Assembly (NCBI RefSeq): GCF_004353505.1
Contig: NZ_SMNQ01000001.1
Span: 930,001-994,000, forward strand
Length of the DNA stretch: 64,000 nt
Source: Streptomyces sp. WAC05374
GTDB lineage: Bacteria; Actinomycetota; Actinomycetes; Streptomycetales; Streptomycetaceae
Reading direction: 5' to 3'
Shown here: one piece after another, positions 1 through 9,308 of the stretch
Numbering within the stretch: position 1 is the stretch's first letter
Layout: each line of letters opens with the position of its first letter
Program-made: the position numbers and the translations under genes
Notes under the pieces: model-generated
Database searches by the model: none
Told to the model about the DNA's origin: nothing
What the model saw: only the letters and a program-made list of their open reading frames with translations

Positions 1-1215
1 CACCAGGTAGCTGAGCGTGGACTTGCCGGAGCCGGTGGGCCCGACGACGGCCAGGCTGCCGCCCGCCGGCACGGTGAGGTCGATCCCGCTGAGCGTCTCG
101 CCGCTCTTGGCGTCGTACCGGAAGCCGACGTCCTCGAAGCGGACCTCACCGCGGACGGTGTCCAGCCGGACCGGGTCGTCGGGCTCGGTGATGTCCACCG
201 GGAGGTCGAGGTACTCGAAGATCCGCTGGAAGAGGGCGAGGGAGGTCTGGATCTCCACCCCGGTCGACAGCAGGCTCACGGCGGGCCGGAACAGGCCCTG
301 CTGGAGCGAGACGAAGGCGACGAGGGTGCCGATCGAGAGGGAGGACCCGCCGCTCTGGAGCGCGAGCCCGGCCGCCCAGTAGATGAGCGCCGGCATGGCG
401 GCCATGACGATCCCGATCGTCGACATCCGCCAGCGGCCGGCCATCGAGGAGCGCACCTCGAGACCGACCAGGCGCTCCGACTCGGCGGCGAAGGACCGGG
501 TGAGGGAGTCCGCGCGGCCCATCGTCCGGCCCAGCAGGATGCCGCTGACCGAGAGCGACTCGGTGACGGTGGCCGCCATGGCGGCCATCTGCTTCTGCCG
601 CTGCGTGGTGATCTTCTTGCGCTCCCGGCCGACCCGGCGGCTGATCCACACGAACAGCGGCAGCAGGAGCAGCGAGACGGCCGTCAGCCGCCAGTCCAGC
701 GCCAGCATGGCGACGACGGAGGCCACGACGGCGGTCAGGTTCGATACGAGGGAGGTGGCGGTGGAGGTCACGGTGGCCTGCATGCCGCCGATGTCGTTGG
801 CGATGCGGGACTGCACCTCGCCCGTGCGCGTGCGGGTGAAGAAGGCGAGCGGCATGCGCTGGAGCCGGCCGTAGACGGCGGTGCGCAGGTCGTGCATGAC
901 GCGCTGGCCGACCGTCGTGGAGATCAGCGTCTGCAGCACGCCGAAGACACTGGTCACCACGGCGGTGAGGATCATGCCGAGGGCGAGGAGCGTCAGCAGG
1001 CCCGTGCGCTGCTGCGGGATCGCGGTGTCGAGGATCTCGCGGAGCAGGAAGGGCGAGGCGACGGACACCAGGGACGAGGCGGCGACGAGCAGACCGACCA
1101 CGGCCAGCCGGGCGCGGTAGGGACGGAAGAGCCGCAGGATGCGCCGGATCTGGGCCGGGGGCTGGTCCGGACCGGGCGGCGGGGGCGTCCAGGTGGACTC
1201 CGCGTGAATGCGCAT
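1..1215 (-). CDS. ABC exporter half-transporter (membrane plus ATPase domains), 3' part cut by window edge
   Basis: The first 405 residues are present; the rest lies beyond position 1. Residues 1-330 form a type-I exporter membrane domain, and the nucleotide-binding domain starts near 345. Walker A (GPTGSGKST) falls at residues 392-400, right at the edge, so signature and Walker B cannot be seen. The ATG at 1215 has an AAGGAG ribosome site at 1219-1224. It is divergent from a MarR regulator across a 94-bp gap holding a palindrome. That arrangement is typical of multidrug or toxic-compound exporters controlled by the neighbouring MarR protein. The substrate cannot be told. Confidence 0.9.
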   Translation of the reverse strand, partial: MRIHAESTWTPPPPGPDQPPAQIRRILRLFRPYRARLAVVGLLVAASSLVSVASPFLLREILDTAIPQQRTGLLTLLALGMILTAVVTSVFGVLQTLISTTVGQRVMHDLRTAVYGRLQRMPLAFFTRTRTGEVQSRIANDIGGMQATVTSTATSLVSNLTAVVASVVAMLALDWRLTAVSLLLLPLFVWISRRVGRERKKITTQRQKQMAAMAATVTESLSVSGILLGRTMGRADSLTRSFAAESERLVGLEVRSSMAGRWRMSTIGIVMAAMPALIYWAAGLALQSGGSSLSIGTLVAFVSLQQGLFRPAVSLLSTGVEIQTSLALFQRIFEYLDLPVDITEPDDPVRLDTVRGEVRFEDVGFRYDAKSGETLSGIDLTVPAGGSLAVVGPTGSGKSTLSYLV

Positions 1216-1260
1216 GAGCTCCTTCGGAGAGTCGGGTGCGGTGGCGTTCGAGAGCTTAGC

Positions 1261-1285
1261 TCATTGTTACCTAACCTCACAATGA
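1261..1285. promoter_or_regulatory. Perfect inverted repeat, candidate MarR operator
   Basis: TCATTGT (1261-1267) and ACAATGA (1279-1285) are perfect 7-bp arms around an 11-bp spacer. The site lies in the 94-bp gap between the divergent ABC exporter and MarR genes, 25 bp before the MarR start. It is AT-rich against a very GC-rich background. MarR proteins usually bind dyads of this size in their own divergent promoters, so autoregulation plus exporter control is the likely role. Confidence 0.6.
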
Positions 1286-1309
1286 ACATGGTCCTGATAC
1301 CATCCGGCC

Positions 1310-1759
1310 ATGAACTCCCCCGACGCCGACGGCCTGCTGGCGGAGCAGTTGCTCCGGCTCACCCGGCGCCTCCACCGCAGCCAGAAGCGGCAGCTCGAGT
1401 CCGCCGACATAGCGATCACCCCCGCCCAGTCCCGGCTGCTCCGTACGGTCGCGCACTACGACCACGCGCCCCGCATGGCCGACCTCGCCGCCCGTCTGGA
1501 GGTGGTGCCCCGCGCCGTCACCAGCCTCGTGGACGGCCTGGAGGCGAGCGGCCGGGTGCGCCGCGTCCCCGATCCGGCCAACCGCCGGGTCGTGCGGATC
1601 GAGCTGACCGACACCGGCCGTGACACGCTGCGGCAGCTCCGCAGCGCGCGCCGGGCCGCGGCAGAGGACATCCTTGCTCCATTGACCGCCGACCAGCGCG
1701 AGGTGCTCGGCGGCCTGCTGTCCGCTCTGGTCGACGGAGTGCCGGAGCGGCGCTGCTGA
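1310..1759 (+). CDS. MarR family transcriptional regulator
   Basis: A 149-residue protein of normal MarR length. Residues 35-100 form a winged helix, with the recognition helix in ARLEVVPRAVTSLVDGLEASG followed by the basic wing at DPANRRVVRIELTD. Terminal helices would form the dimer interface. It is divergent from the ABC exporter at 1-1215 and shares an operator-like dyad with it. The dehydrogenase gene starts 31 bp downstream on the same strand, so co-transcription is possible. The ligand is not evident. Confidence 0.92.
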   Translation: MNSPDADGLLAEQLLRLTRRLHRSQKRQLESADIAITPAQSRLLRTVAHYDHAPRMADLAARLEVVPRAVTSLVDGLEASGRVRRVPDPANRRVVRIELTDTGRDTLRQLRSARRAAAEDILAPLTADQREVLGGLLSALVDGVPERRC

Positions 1760-1790
1760 CGCCCGTGCCGCCCGCCGAGGGGACCGTGAC

Positions 1791-4712
1791 ATGCCGCTGC
1801 TGGAGCCGAAACCCGACGCCCTCCGCCCCGGTACGCACCACGGCCCGTCCCACGACCGGGTCCCCGACCTGGTGGCGGAGGGTTCACCCGGACGGCTGCG
1901 CCAGGAGCTGACCGCCCTGCTCGGGCCCGACAAGGTGCTCTGGCAGGTCTCCGACCTCGTCCGGTACGCCTCCGACGCCAGCCCCTACCGCTTCGTGCCC
2001 CGGATCGTGGTGGTCGCGCAGGACGCCGGCGACGTCTCGGCGCTCCTGGCGTACGCGCACGAGAAGGGCCGCGAGGTGGTGTTCCGGGCGGCCGGGACGA
2101 GCCTCAACGGCCAGGCTCAGGGCGAGGACATCCTGGTCGACGTGCGCAGGCACTGGGCGGGCGTCGAAGTGCTGGACGGCGGCGCCCGCGTCCGGCTCCG
2201 GCCGGGCACCACCGTCGCCCGGGCCAACGCCGCCCTCGCCCGGTACGGCCGGGTGCTGGGCCCCGACCCGGCGAGCGCCGTGGCGGCCACGATCGGCGGG
2301 GTCGTCGCCAACAACGCGTCGGGGATGACGGCCGGCACGGCGCGCAACTCCTACCGCACGGTCGCCTCCCTCACCGTGGTGCTGCCGTCCGGGACGGTCG
2401 TCGACACGGGTGACCCGGACGCCGACGACGCCCTGGCGCGCGCCGAGCCGGAGCTGTGCGCGCGACTGCTCGCCATCAAGGCGGAGATCGAGGCGGACCC
2501 GGAGCTGACGGCCCGCATCCGCGCCAAGTACGAGCTGAAGAACACCAACGGCTACCGCCTCGACGCCTACCTGGACGGCGCCACCCCCGTCGAGATCCTG
2601 CGCGGGCTGATGGTCGGCTCGCAGGGCACCCTCGGCTTCCTCTCCGAGGTGGTGTTCGACACCCTGCCGCTGGACCGCGAGGTCGCGGCGGCGCTGCTGT
2701 TCTTCCCGTCGCTGCCGGCCGCCGCGGCCGCCGTGCCGCGCTTCACCGAGGCCGGAGCGGTCGCGGTGGAGCTGATGGACGGCAACACGCTGCGGTCCTC
2801 CGTGCGGGTGGACGGGGTGCCGGCCGACTGGGCCGACCTGCCCGGGCCGGCCACGGCGCTGCTGGTGGAGTTCCGGGCGCCCGACACGGCGGCGCTGGAG
2901 GAGTACGAGCGGGCGGCGGCGCGCGTCCTTGAGGAGGTCGGGACGGTGGCGCCCGTGCCGTCGGTGACCAACGGGTTCACGCGGGACGCCCGCACCATCG
3001 GCGGGTACTGGAAGGCGCGCAAGGCGTTCGTCGCCGCCGTGGGCGGCGGCCGCCCGTCCGGTACGACGCTGATCACCGAGGACTTCGCGGTGCCCCCGTC
3101 GCGGCTGGCCGAGGCGTGCGAGGCGCTGCTCGGGCTCCAGGCGGAGCACGGCTTCGACGCCGCCGTCGCCGGTCACGCGGCCCACGGCAACCTGCACTTC
3201 CTGCTCGCCTTCGACCCGGCCGACCCGGACGACGTGGACCGGTACGCCGCGTTCATGGACGACTTCTGCAAGCTGACCGTCGAACGGTTCGACGGCTCCC
3301 TCAAGGCCGAGCACGCCACCGGCCGGAACATCGCGCCGTTCCTGGAGCTGGAGTGGGGCCCCGCGGCCACGGAGCTGATGTGGCGGACGAAGCGGGCCCT
3401 CGACCCGGAGGGCGTGCTCGCCCCCGGGGTCGTCCTGGACCGGGACCCGCGGGCGCACCTGCGCGGCCTGAAGACGGTGCCCAGGGTGGAGCCGCTCACC
3501 GACGCCTGCATCGAGTGCGGCTTCTGCGAACCGACCTGCCCCAGCACGGACCTGACGACGTCACCCCGCCAGCGGATCGTGCTGCGCCGGGAGATGATGC
3601 GGCAGACCCCCGGCTCCCCCGTAGAGCACGGCCTGCTCGCGGCGTACGGGTACGCGGCGGTGGACACCTGCGCGGGCGACTCGACGTGCGCGCTGGCCTG
3701 CCCCGTCGGCATCGACACCGGGGCGCTGATGAAGCGGCTGCGGCACGCCCGGCACTCGCCGCGCGAGGAGCGGATGGCGGCACGGGCCGCGCGGCGGTTC
3801 GCGGCGGTGGAGTCCTCGGCGCGGCTCGCGGTGGCCACCGGGCGGCGGCTGGGCGACCGGCTCCCGGCGGCCGTCACCGGGCTGCTGCGCACGGCGGTAC
3901 GGACGGAGCTGGTGCCCGGGTGGCTGCCGGAACTCCCCGGCGCGGCCGCCGGATTGCCCGCCACGGAGCGGGCGGGCGCGGCCGCCGTGTACTTCCCGGC
4001 CTGTGTGAACCGGATCTTCGGGGAGCCGGCCGGCCACGACGGGCCGTCCCTGCCCGAGGCGGTGGTCGCCCTGTCGGCGCGGGCGGGGAAGCCGGTGTGG
4101 ATCCCGGACGACGTGGCGGGCACGTGCTGCGCCACGATCTGGCACTCCAAGGGGTACGAGGAGGGCGCCCGCGTCATGGCCGGCCGGGTGGTGGAGGCCG
4201 CGTGGGGCTGGACGGCGGGCGGCAGGCTGCCGCTCGTCGTGGACGCCTCGTCCTGCGCGCTGGGCCTGGGGCGGGAGGTGGTGCCGTACCTGAGCGCCCA
4301 CCAGCGCGAGCTGCACGCGGAGCTGACGGTGGTCGACGCGGTGGTGTGGGCCGCCGGCGACCTGCTGCCGCACCTGACGGTACGGCGGAGGGCCGCGTCG
4401 GCGGTCGTCCACCCCACGTGCGCGATGCGGCACCTGGGCGACGAGGACCGGCTCACGGAGCTCGCGGCGGCGTGCGCGGAGGAGGTCGTCGTGCCGGACG
4501 ACGCCGGGTGCTGTGCCTTCGCGGGCGACCGGGGGCTGCTGCACCCGGAGCTGACGGAGGCGGCGACGGCCCGGGAGGCGGCGGAGGTGACGGCGCGGAC
4601 CTTCGACGCGTACCTCTCGGCCAACCGCATGTGCGAGATCGGCATGCACCACGCGACGGGCCGCCCGTACCACTCGGTGCTGCTGCACCTGGAGGCCGCG
4701 ACGCGCCCCTGA
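1791..4712 (+). CDS. FAD-linked and Fe-S-containing D-2-hydroxyacid (D-lactate) dehydrogenase, fused form
   Basis: A 973-residue fusion of a GlcD/Dld-type flavoprotein with a GlcF-type iron-sulfur protein. Residues 65-290 match the PCMH-type FAD-binding domain (AGTSLNGQAQG, GPDPASAVAATIGGVVANNASG). Residues 300-560 are the FAD-oxidase C-terminal domain with HAAHGNLHF. Two [4Fe-4S] motifs follow at about 574-585 (CIECGFCEPTCP) and 627-637 (CAGDSTCALACP), then two CCG-type cysteine-rich domains (TCCATIWH and GCCAFAGDRG). Such enzymes oxidise D-lactate or related 2-hydroxyacids and feed electrons to the respiratory chain. The exact substrate is inferred. A GAGGGG ribosome site precedes the ATG. 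The gene ends 9 bp from the convergent ArsR-type gene. Confidence 0.9.
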   Translation: MPLLEPKPDALRPGTHHGPSHDRVPDLVAEGSPGRLRQELTALLGPDKVLWQVSDLVRYASDASPYRFVPRIVVVAQDAGDVSALLAYAHEKGREVVFRAAGTSLNGQAQGEDILVDVRRHWAGVEVLDGGARVRLRPGTTVARANAALARYGRVLGPDPASAVAATIGGVVANNASGMTAGTARNSYRTVASLTVVLPSGTVVDTGDPDADDALARAEPELCARLLAIKAEIEADPELTARIRAKYELKNTNGYRLDAYLDGATPVEILRGLMVGSQGTLGFLSEVVFDTLPLDREVAAALLFFPSLPAAAAAVPRFTEAGAVAVELMDGNTLRSSVRVDGVPADWADLPGPATALLVEFRAPDTAALEEYERAAARVLEEVGTVAPVPSVTNGFTRDARTIGGYWKARKAFVAAVGGGRPSGTTLITEDFAVPPSRLAEACEALLGLQAEHGFDAAVAGHAAHGNLHFLLAFDPADPDDVDRYAAFMDDFCKLTVERFDGSLKAEHATGRNIAPFLELEWGPAATELMWRTKRALDPEGVLAPGVVLDRDPRAHLRGLKTVPRVEPLTDACIECGFCEPTCPSTDLTTSPRQRIVLRREMMRQTPGSPVEHGLLAAYGYAAVDTCAGDSTCALACPVGIDTGALMKRLRHARHSPREERMAARAARRFAAVESSARLAVATGRRLGDRLPAAVTGLLRTAVRTELVPGWLPELPGAAAGLPATERAGAAAVYFPACVNRIFGEPAGHDGPSLPEAVVALSARAGKPVWIPDDVAGTCCATIWHSKGYEEGARVMAGRVVEAAWGWTAGGRLPLVVDASSCALGLGREVVPYLSAHQRELHAELTVVDAVVWAAGDLLPHLTVRRRAASAVVHPTCAMRHLGDEDRLTELAAACAEEVVVPDDAGCCAFAGDRGLLHPELTEAATAREAAEVTARTFDAYLSANRMCEIGMHHATGRPYHSVLLHLEAATRP

Positions 4713-4721
4713 CGCTCACGC

Positions 4722-5714
4722 TCATGCCAGCAGGTCGAGCAGGGCCGCGCCGTCGTCCGTGAGGCACAGGCGGGTCTCCCGGCCGTGGCGCAGCCGCCGC
4801 AGCAGCCCCGACCGGGTGAGCAGGTCGCAGTGGTACGTGGCGGTGCTGACGGTGATGTGGGCGTGCCGCGCGGCCTCCGACACGGACGGCCGGCGGTGCG
4901 CCTGGCGCAGGAGCGCGGCGCGGACCGGGCCGAGCACCAGGTCGAGGCGGTCCTGTGCGGGCGGCGGGTGCCGTTCCCCGGTCCGGTGCCCGAGCCGGCC
5001 CAGTCCCGGCAGCGGGTAGCCGATCCAGATCAGCCCGGGGTCCTCGGCGCTGTACGTGCAGGCACCGAACCCGGACGCCAGCGGGACGAGCACCAGCCGG
5101 CGCCGCCCGGTCCCGGCCGCGTGCCGCGGGCACGTGTGCGGCAGGTGGACCCGGCCGTCGGCGTACCGGACGGGGGCACCGAGGTCGTTGACGACCGTGC
5201 CGAGGGTGCCGGTGACGGCTGCGGCCCCGACGCGTTCCACTTCGCGGCCGAGCAGCGCGTCCGCCTGGTGCCACAGCGGAGCGAAGGCGTCCCAGACGGA
5301 CCGGGCCAGGGTGCGGTAGGCGGTGAGGAACTCCCCGGGGCGGTCCGCCACCCGGCGCCACGCGGCGGGAAGGTGCTCGCCGTACCGCTCCCCCAGGTCC
5401 CCCAGCAGTGCGTCCGGGTCGAGGCGGTCTAGTTCCTCGGCGACCGGCGTGGCCGCCCCGGCGCCGACGGCCGAGGTCAGGGCGAGGGAGTCCGGCGCCC
5501 AGGGGTGGCTCGCGGTGAGCAGCGCCCGCACGGTGGCCGCGGCACCGGCGGGCGCGGCGGCGCGGACGGCCCGGCGCCATTCCGGGGGTGTTCCGTGGGC
5601 GGCGTCGCCGAACGTGCTGGAGATGACGGAGAAGAGCGTCGTCCCCGGGTTGCGGCTGACCGCCAGTGGCAGGTCCTCCACGAGACCGACGGGAACGGTC
5701 GGTTCCTTGGACAT
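4722..5714 (-). CDS. ArsR-type winged-helix transcriptional regulator with long N-terminal domain
   Basis: A 330-residue protein. The last 80 residues are an ArsR-like winged helix ([13 protein letters not shown], then [20 protein letters not shown] and a basic wing [12 protein letters not shown]). The preceding 250 residues form the extra domain found in many actinobacterial ArsR-like regulators (DUF5937 type). No paired metal-binding cysteines are seen, so metal sensing is unlikely. The start at 5714 was chosen because the protein begins there with a typical N-terminus ([19 protein letters not shown]) and GGGGG lies just upstream. An upstream in-frame ATG at 5954 would add an Arg/Pro-rich, non-protein-like stretch. 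Confidence 0.85.
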   Translation of the reverse strand: MSKEPTVPVGLVEDLPLAVSRNPGTTLFSVISSTFGDAAHGTPPEWRRAVRAAAPAGAAATVRALLTASHPWAPDSLALTSAVGAGAATPVAEELDRLDPDALLGDLGERYGEHLPAAWRRVADRPGEFLTAYRTLARSVWDAFAPLWHQADALLGREVERVGAAAVTGTLGTVVNDLGAPVRYADGRVHLPHTCPRHAAGTGRRRLVLVPLASGFGACTYSAEDPGLIWIGYPLPGLGRLGHRTGERHPPPAQDRLDLVLGPVRAALLRQAHRRPSVSEAARHAHITVSTATYHCDLLTRSGLLRRLRHGRETRLCLTDDGAALLDLLA

Positions 5715-6043
5715 GTGTCCCCCGAGTGCCCCTTGGGCGGCCGGTGTGCGCGTCGGCCGGGATCCTAGGCGAACGGCCTTTCTCCGGCGGGGCGTTGGCC
5801 GGATGGCGGGGGAGAACGACCGAAACCCCCGCCGCGCGCCGCGCGGCCGGGGCGGGGCCGGCCGGGACCGGCGGGCGGCGGCGTCCAGGGCTCGGCGTGA
5901 ACGCCATCGCGCCATGCCCGCAGAAGAGTCCATGTGTTCGGAACGAGAGTCCAACCAGCCCTCTTGCGTATCACCAACCCCAACGGCCAGGGTCCTTGCC
6001 GGGATTCATGAACCAGCCGCGCACACAACGCACTGGAGGTTCG
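5715..6043. promoter_or_regulatory. 329-bp divergent intergenic region
   Basis: This gap separates the ArsR-type gene (left, minus strand) from the GH109-like gene (right, plus strand). On the minus strand TAGGAT lies at 5767-5762, about 50 bp before the regulator start; it matches the Streptomyces -10 consensus, but I see no good -35 element. The plus-strand promoter is not obvious. The middle (5800-5890) is a G/C-rich stretch with no convincing reading frame. No small gene or RNA could be supported. Confidence 0.4.
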
Positions 6044-7468
6044 ATGAACGACGCAGCACCCGGGAACCAGGACCGGGGCCAGGACACCCCCAGCCGCCGG
6101 TCCGTCATGCGGACCACCGCCGGGGTGGCGGGCGCCGCCGGACTGGGGCTCGGCGCGCTGAGCGGCACCGCTGCCGCCGCCGGGACCGGCCCGGTCGAGG
6201 CCCCCGCCGCTCCCCCGCGCCAGGGCCGCACCATGGCCGGCGTGCCCTTCGAGCGGCGCTCCACCGTCCGCGTCGCGATCATCGGCCTCGGCAACCGCGG
6301 CGGCAGCATGATCGACCTGTTCCTCGCCGTGCCGGGCGTCCGTGTGGTCGCCGTCTGCGACCCCGTGAAGGCCAAGGCCGAGCAGGCCGCCGCCAAGGTG
6401 GTGCGGGCCGGGCAGCCGTCGCCCGCCATCCATGCCGGCGGGGAGAACGACTACGAACGGCTCTGTGAGCGCGGCGACATCGACCTCGTCTACGTGGCGA
6501 CCCCCTGGGACGTCCACTTCGCCATGGCGAAGACGGCGATGCTGAACGGCAAGCACGTCGGCGTCGAGTGCCCCCTCGCCATGCGGCTGGACGAGCTGTG
6601 GGAGCTCGTCGACCTCTCCGAGCGCACCCGCCGCCACTGCATGCAGCTCGAGAACTGCTGCTACGGCAGGAACGAGATGCGGGTGCTGCGCATGGCGCAC
6701 GCCGGCAGGTTCGGCGAACTGCTGCACGGGGCCGGGGCGTACAACCACGACCTGCGGGGCCTGATGTTCTCGCCGACGTACTACGAGGGCCCCTGGCGCC
6801 GGCTGTGGCACACCCGGCTGCGCGGCGACCTGTACCCCAACCACGGCTTCGCGCCCGTCGCCAACTACATGGACGTCAACCGGGGCGACCGCGCGGTCAG
6901 CATCAGCAGCTTCGGCACGCCCGCGCTGGGTCTCGCCGAGTACCGCGAGGCCAACATGCCTCCGGGCGACCCCAGTTGGAAGGAGACGTACATCGAGAGC
7001 GACCGCACCATCAGCATGGTGCAGACCGCCAGGGGCCGGGTGATCCGGCTGGAGCACGACGTGTCCACCCCGCACCCGTACAGCAGGATCAACAGCCTGG
7101 GCGGTACGAAGGGCGTCTTCGAGGACTACCCGGCCCGCATATACATCGAGCCGGACCACGACGACGACCAGTGGGCGGACTTCTCGGCGTACGCGGACGA
7201 GTTCGACCACTGGCTGTGGAGGGAGCACGCCAACCCGCCCGGCGGGCACGGCGGGATGGACTACATCATGGTGTACCGGCTGATGCAGTGCATGCGGCTC
7301 GGCCTGGTCCCGGACTTCGACGTGTACGACGGGGCGACCTGGACGGCGCCGGTACCGCTGAGCCACGCCTCGGTCAAGGCGAAGGGCGCGCCGCAGCGGA
7401 TACCCGACTTCACGCGCGGCGAGTGGACGAGGGCCCGGCCGGGCGTGGACTCGGTCCGGCCGGAGTGA
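6044..7468 (+). CDS. Tat-exported Gfo/Idh/MocA-fold glycosidase, GH109-like (alpha-N-acetylgalactosaminidase family)
   Basis: A 474-residue protein. Residues 19-46 form a twin-arginine signal ([10 protein letters not shown], hydrophobic stretch, then AAA cleavage region). The Rossmann motif GLGNRGG (about residue 84) binds NAD, which GH109 enzymes use in a redox-assisted hydrolysis. The family motifs GAYNHDLRG and [20 protein letters not shown] are present and place it in GH109 rather than among ordinary sugar dehydrogenases. Known members release terminal alpha-GalNAc from glycoproteins or glycolipids; substrate here is inferred. The ATG at 6044 follows GGAGG at 6035-6039. It faces a PNGase A-like gene, another secreted glycan-active enzyme. 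Confidence 0.85.
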   Translation: MNDAAPGNQDRGQDTPSRRSVMRTTAGVAGAAGLGLGALSGTAAAAGTGPVEAPAAPPRQGRTMAGVPFERRSTVRVAIIGLGNRGGSMIDLFLAVPGVRVVAVCDPVKAKAEQAAAKVVRAGQPSPAIHAGGENDYERLCERGDIDLVYVATPWDVHFAMAKTAMLNGKHVGVECPLAMRLDELWELVDLSERTRRHCMQLENCCYGRNEMRVLRMAHAGRFGELLHGAGAYNHDLRGLMFSPTYYEGPWRRLWHTRLRGDLYPNHGFAPVANYMDVNRGDRAVSISSFGTPALGLAEYREANMPPGDPSWKETYIESDRTISMVQTARGRVIRLEHDVSTPHPYSRINSLGGTKGVFEDYPARIYIEPDHDDDQWADFSAYADEFDHWLWREHANPPGGHGGMDYIMVYRLMQCMRLGLVPDFDVYDGATWTAPVPLSHASVKAKGAPQRIPDFTRGEWTRARPGVDSVRPE

Positions 7469-7473
7469 GGGCC

Positions 7474-7514
7474 GCGGGGCCCGGTCCGCGCCGGGCGACC
7501 GGGCCGGGCCCCGC
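7474..7514. terminator. Bidirectional hairpin terminator
   Basis: GCGGGGCCCGG (7474-7484) pairs perfectly with CCGGGCCCCGC (7504-7514). It fills the 52-bp gap between the convergent GH109-like and PNGase A-like genes and could end transcription from both sides. Confidence 0.65.
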
Positions 7515-7520
7515 CGCACG

Positions 7521-9119
7521 TCAGCAGCGGCGGCGGTCCTCCGTCAGCGTCCCCTGGACCGTCGTCAGGCTCCGGTCGTAGCAGCCGCCGGGGCCGTACA
7601 GCCGGTGGCGGGCGGAGCTGGTGCCGACGGCGTGCCGCTGGTCGCGCGGGACGCCCGTGGTGTACGTCGCGTCACCCGCGTACGTGGCGTGGAGCCGTGT
7701 CCGGCGCGGGCGTTCGCCGTCCCGCAGGACGAGGGTGTCGGCGCGGTCGCCGAGGGCGAGGACGGTGCGCAGCCGCTCCCCGGCGCCGAGCGTCGTCTCG
7801 CCGTCCATGGTGTACGTGCGGTGGGTGCGGGTGGTGCTCCCGCCCCGGACGACGGTCTCGTCGTCCCGCCAGGCCGCCGTCAGCGCGTCCCGGGTCTCGC
7901 CGTCGGTCCAGCGGTGGACGGAGGTGCCGGTGACGGACCGGGTGACGGTGGTGGTGACGCGGCCGTGCGAGGTGTCGAGGTGGCCGGAGACGGTGAGCCG
8001 GTGGGCCGCCGAGGTGTCGACGCGGTGCTCCGGGCCGGGTGCGTACACCGAGGAGCCGGTGGGCGCGGTCTCCTGGTGGCGCGTCAGCGCGCCGGTGACG
8101 ACGCTGCTGCCCTCGTCCTGCCAGACGAGCACGTTGGTGGGTGCGGACCAGCCGGTCTGCCCGGCGGGCACCCCGGCGACGGAGATTTCGACGCGGTGCG
8201 GGCGGCCGTCGTTGAGGAGGGCGGCGAAGGGCGTCAGGTCGTAGAGGACGGGCCGGACGTCGAAGGCGCGGGGGCCGGGGATCACGTACCAGAGGAAGGG
8301 GTTGGACCAGCCGCCGGTCCAGACCGTAGGGAAGGGGGCGGCGATCCCGGCGAGCCGTCCGTCGACCGCTATCCGCACCTCGCGGTGCGGCCCGCCGGCC
8401 GCCTTGCACGTGTAGGGCGCGGTGTCCGGGACGGTCAGGTACCAGTACTCCTCGCAGCCGCCGCCGGAGCCGGTGGCGTACACCTCCGCGAGGACGCGTT
8501 CGGTGTTGCGCGGGGTGGTAAGGGACGGGGTGTTGAGCGGGATGACCCGGTCGGGCACGCCGGCGGCCGGGGCGGGTGTCCCGGCGTAGAACGTGAGCGT
8601 CACGGTGACGTCGATGACGCCGGTGTGGGTGTCGTCGACGACGTTGCCGATGAGCATCTCGACCGACTGCGGGCGGCGCAGGGTGTCGCTGTAGCGGGTG
8701 ATGTCGGTCTCCACCGACCAGGTGATGCCGTCGGGGGACGGCTGCGGGGTGGAGGTGCGGAAGACCTCGACGCCACCGATGGCGAGGTGGCCGAGCCGGT
8801 CGTACTGCCGTCCCTTCACCCTGCCGTCGAGCCGCAGCACGACCGTGCTCCACCGGTCGCCGCAGCCCTCGGGGGGCGTGTAGGTGCCCCGGTAGGGCGT
8901 GAAGTCGCGGAACTGCGCCTGGGCGAGGGTCATGTCGCAGGTGGGTGCGCCGGCCGGCCGGGGTACGGGCGGAGCGGCGGTGACCGGATCGTGCCAGTCG
9001 CTGCCGAACTCGGCGGGCGGCGGCGGTGGTGCGGCGGAGGCGGCCGGGGCGGAGCAGAACGGCGCGGTGAGGGCCAGCACCGCGGCGGTGAGCATGCTCA
9101 TGACTTTTCGTTGTCCCAT
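7521..9119 (-). CDS. Secreted PNGase A-like peptide-N-glycosidase (peptide-N4-asparagine amidase)
   Basis: A 532-residue exported protein. Residues 1-30 are a signal peptide with hydrophobic core and AASAA cleavage site. The mature part has features I associate with the peptide N-acetyl-glucosaminyl asparaginase amidase A family: two beta-rich halves, with LRLDGRVKGRQYDRLGHLAIGG, VEMLIGNVVDD and FLWYVIPG-like segments. Known members cut the bond between an N-glycan and asparagine. Starts at 9119 or 9101 (MSMLTAAVL) are both possible, and neither has a strong ribosome site. The frame stays open far upstream, but that extension is antisense to the ABC gene and was rejected. The enzyme pairs logically with the convergent GH109-like gene in attack on external glycoproteins. 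Confidence 0.78.
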   Translation of the reverse strand: MGQRKVMSMLTAAVLALTAPFCSAPAASAAPPPPPAEFGSDWHDPVTAAPPVPRPAGAPTCDMTLAQAQFRDFTPYRGTYTPPEGCGDRWSTVVLRLDGRVKGRQYDRLGHLAIGGVEVFRTSTPQPSPDGITWSVETDITRYSDTLRRPQSVEMLIGNVVDDTHTGVIDVTVTLTFYAGTPAPAAGVPDRVIPLNTPSLTTPRNTERVLAEVYATGSGGGCEEYWYLTVPDTAPYTCKAAGGPHREVRIAVDGRLAGIAAPFPTVWTGGWSNPFLWYVIPGPRAFDVRPVLYDLTPFAALLNDGRPHRVEISVAGVPAGQTGWSAPTNVLVWQDEGSSVVTGALTRHQETAPTGSSVYAPGPEHRVDTSAAHRLTVSGHLDTSHGRVTTTVTRSVTGTSVHRWTDGETRDALTAAWRDDETVVRGGSTTRTHRTYTMDGETTLGAGERLRTVLALGDRADTLVLRDGERPRRTRLHATYAGDATYTTGVPRDQRHAVGTSSARHRLYGPGGCYDRSLTTVQGTLTEDRRRC

Positions 9120-9308
9120 GGGCCGGGAGTGAAGCGCGGGGCGCGCGTTCGGCACCAGAGGGCGGCCGTGAACCGTGGCTCGTTCCGTACGGTCCACCGG
9201 AAAATCGATTGCCGTGCCCGGGTCCGGAAGGCGAACCTTGCACGGTTTCCGGCCGCCGCTCCGTGCTGCCCACCCACCCCCGCCCGCCGACGGAACCTCT
9301 GGGACGTC

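Noticed and set aside
5323..6468. A plus-strand frame across the ArsR/GH109 intergenic region
   Set aside because: It overlaps the regulator antisense and the start of the GH109-like gene in another frame, with no recognisable domain.
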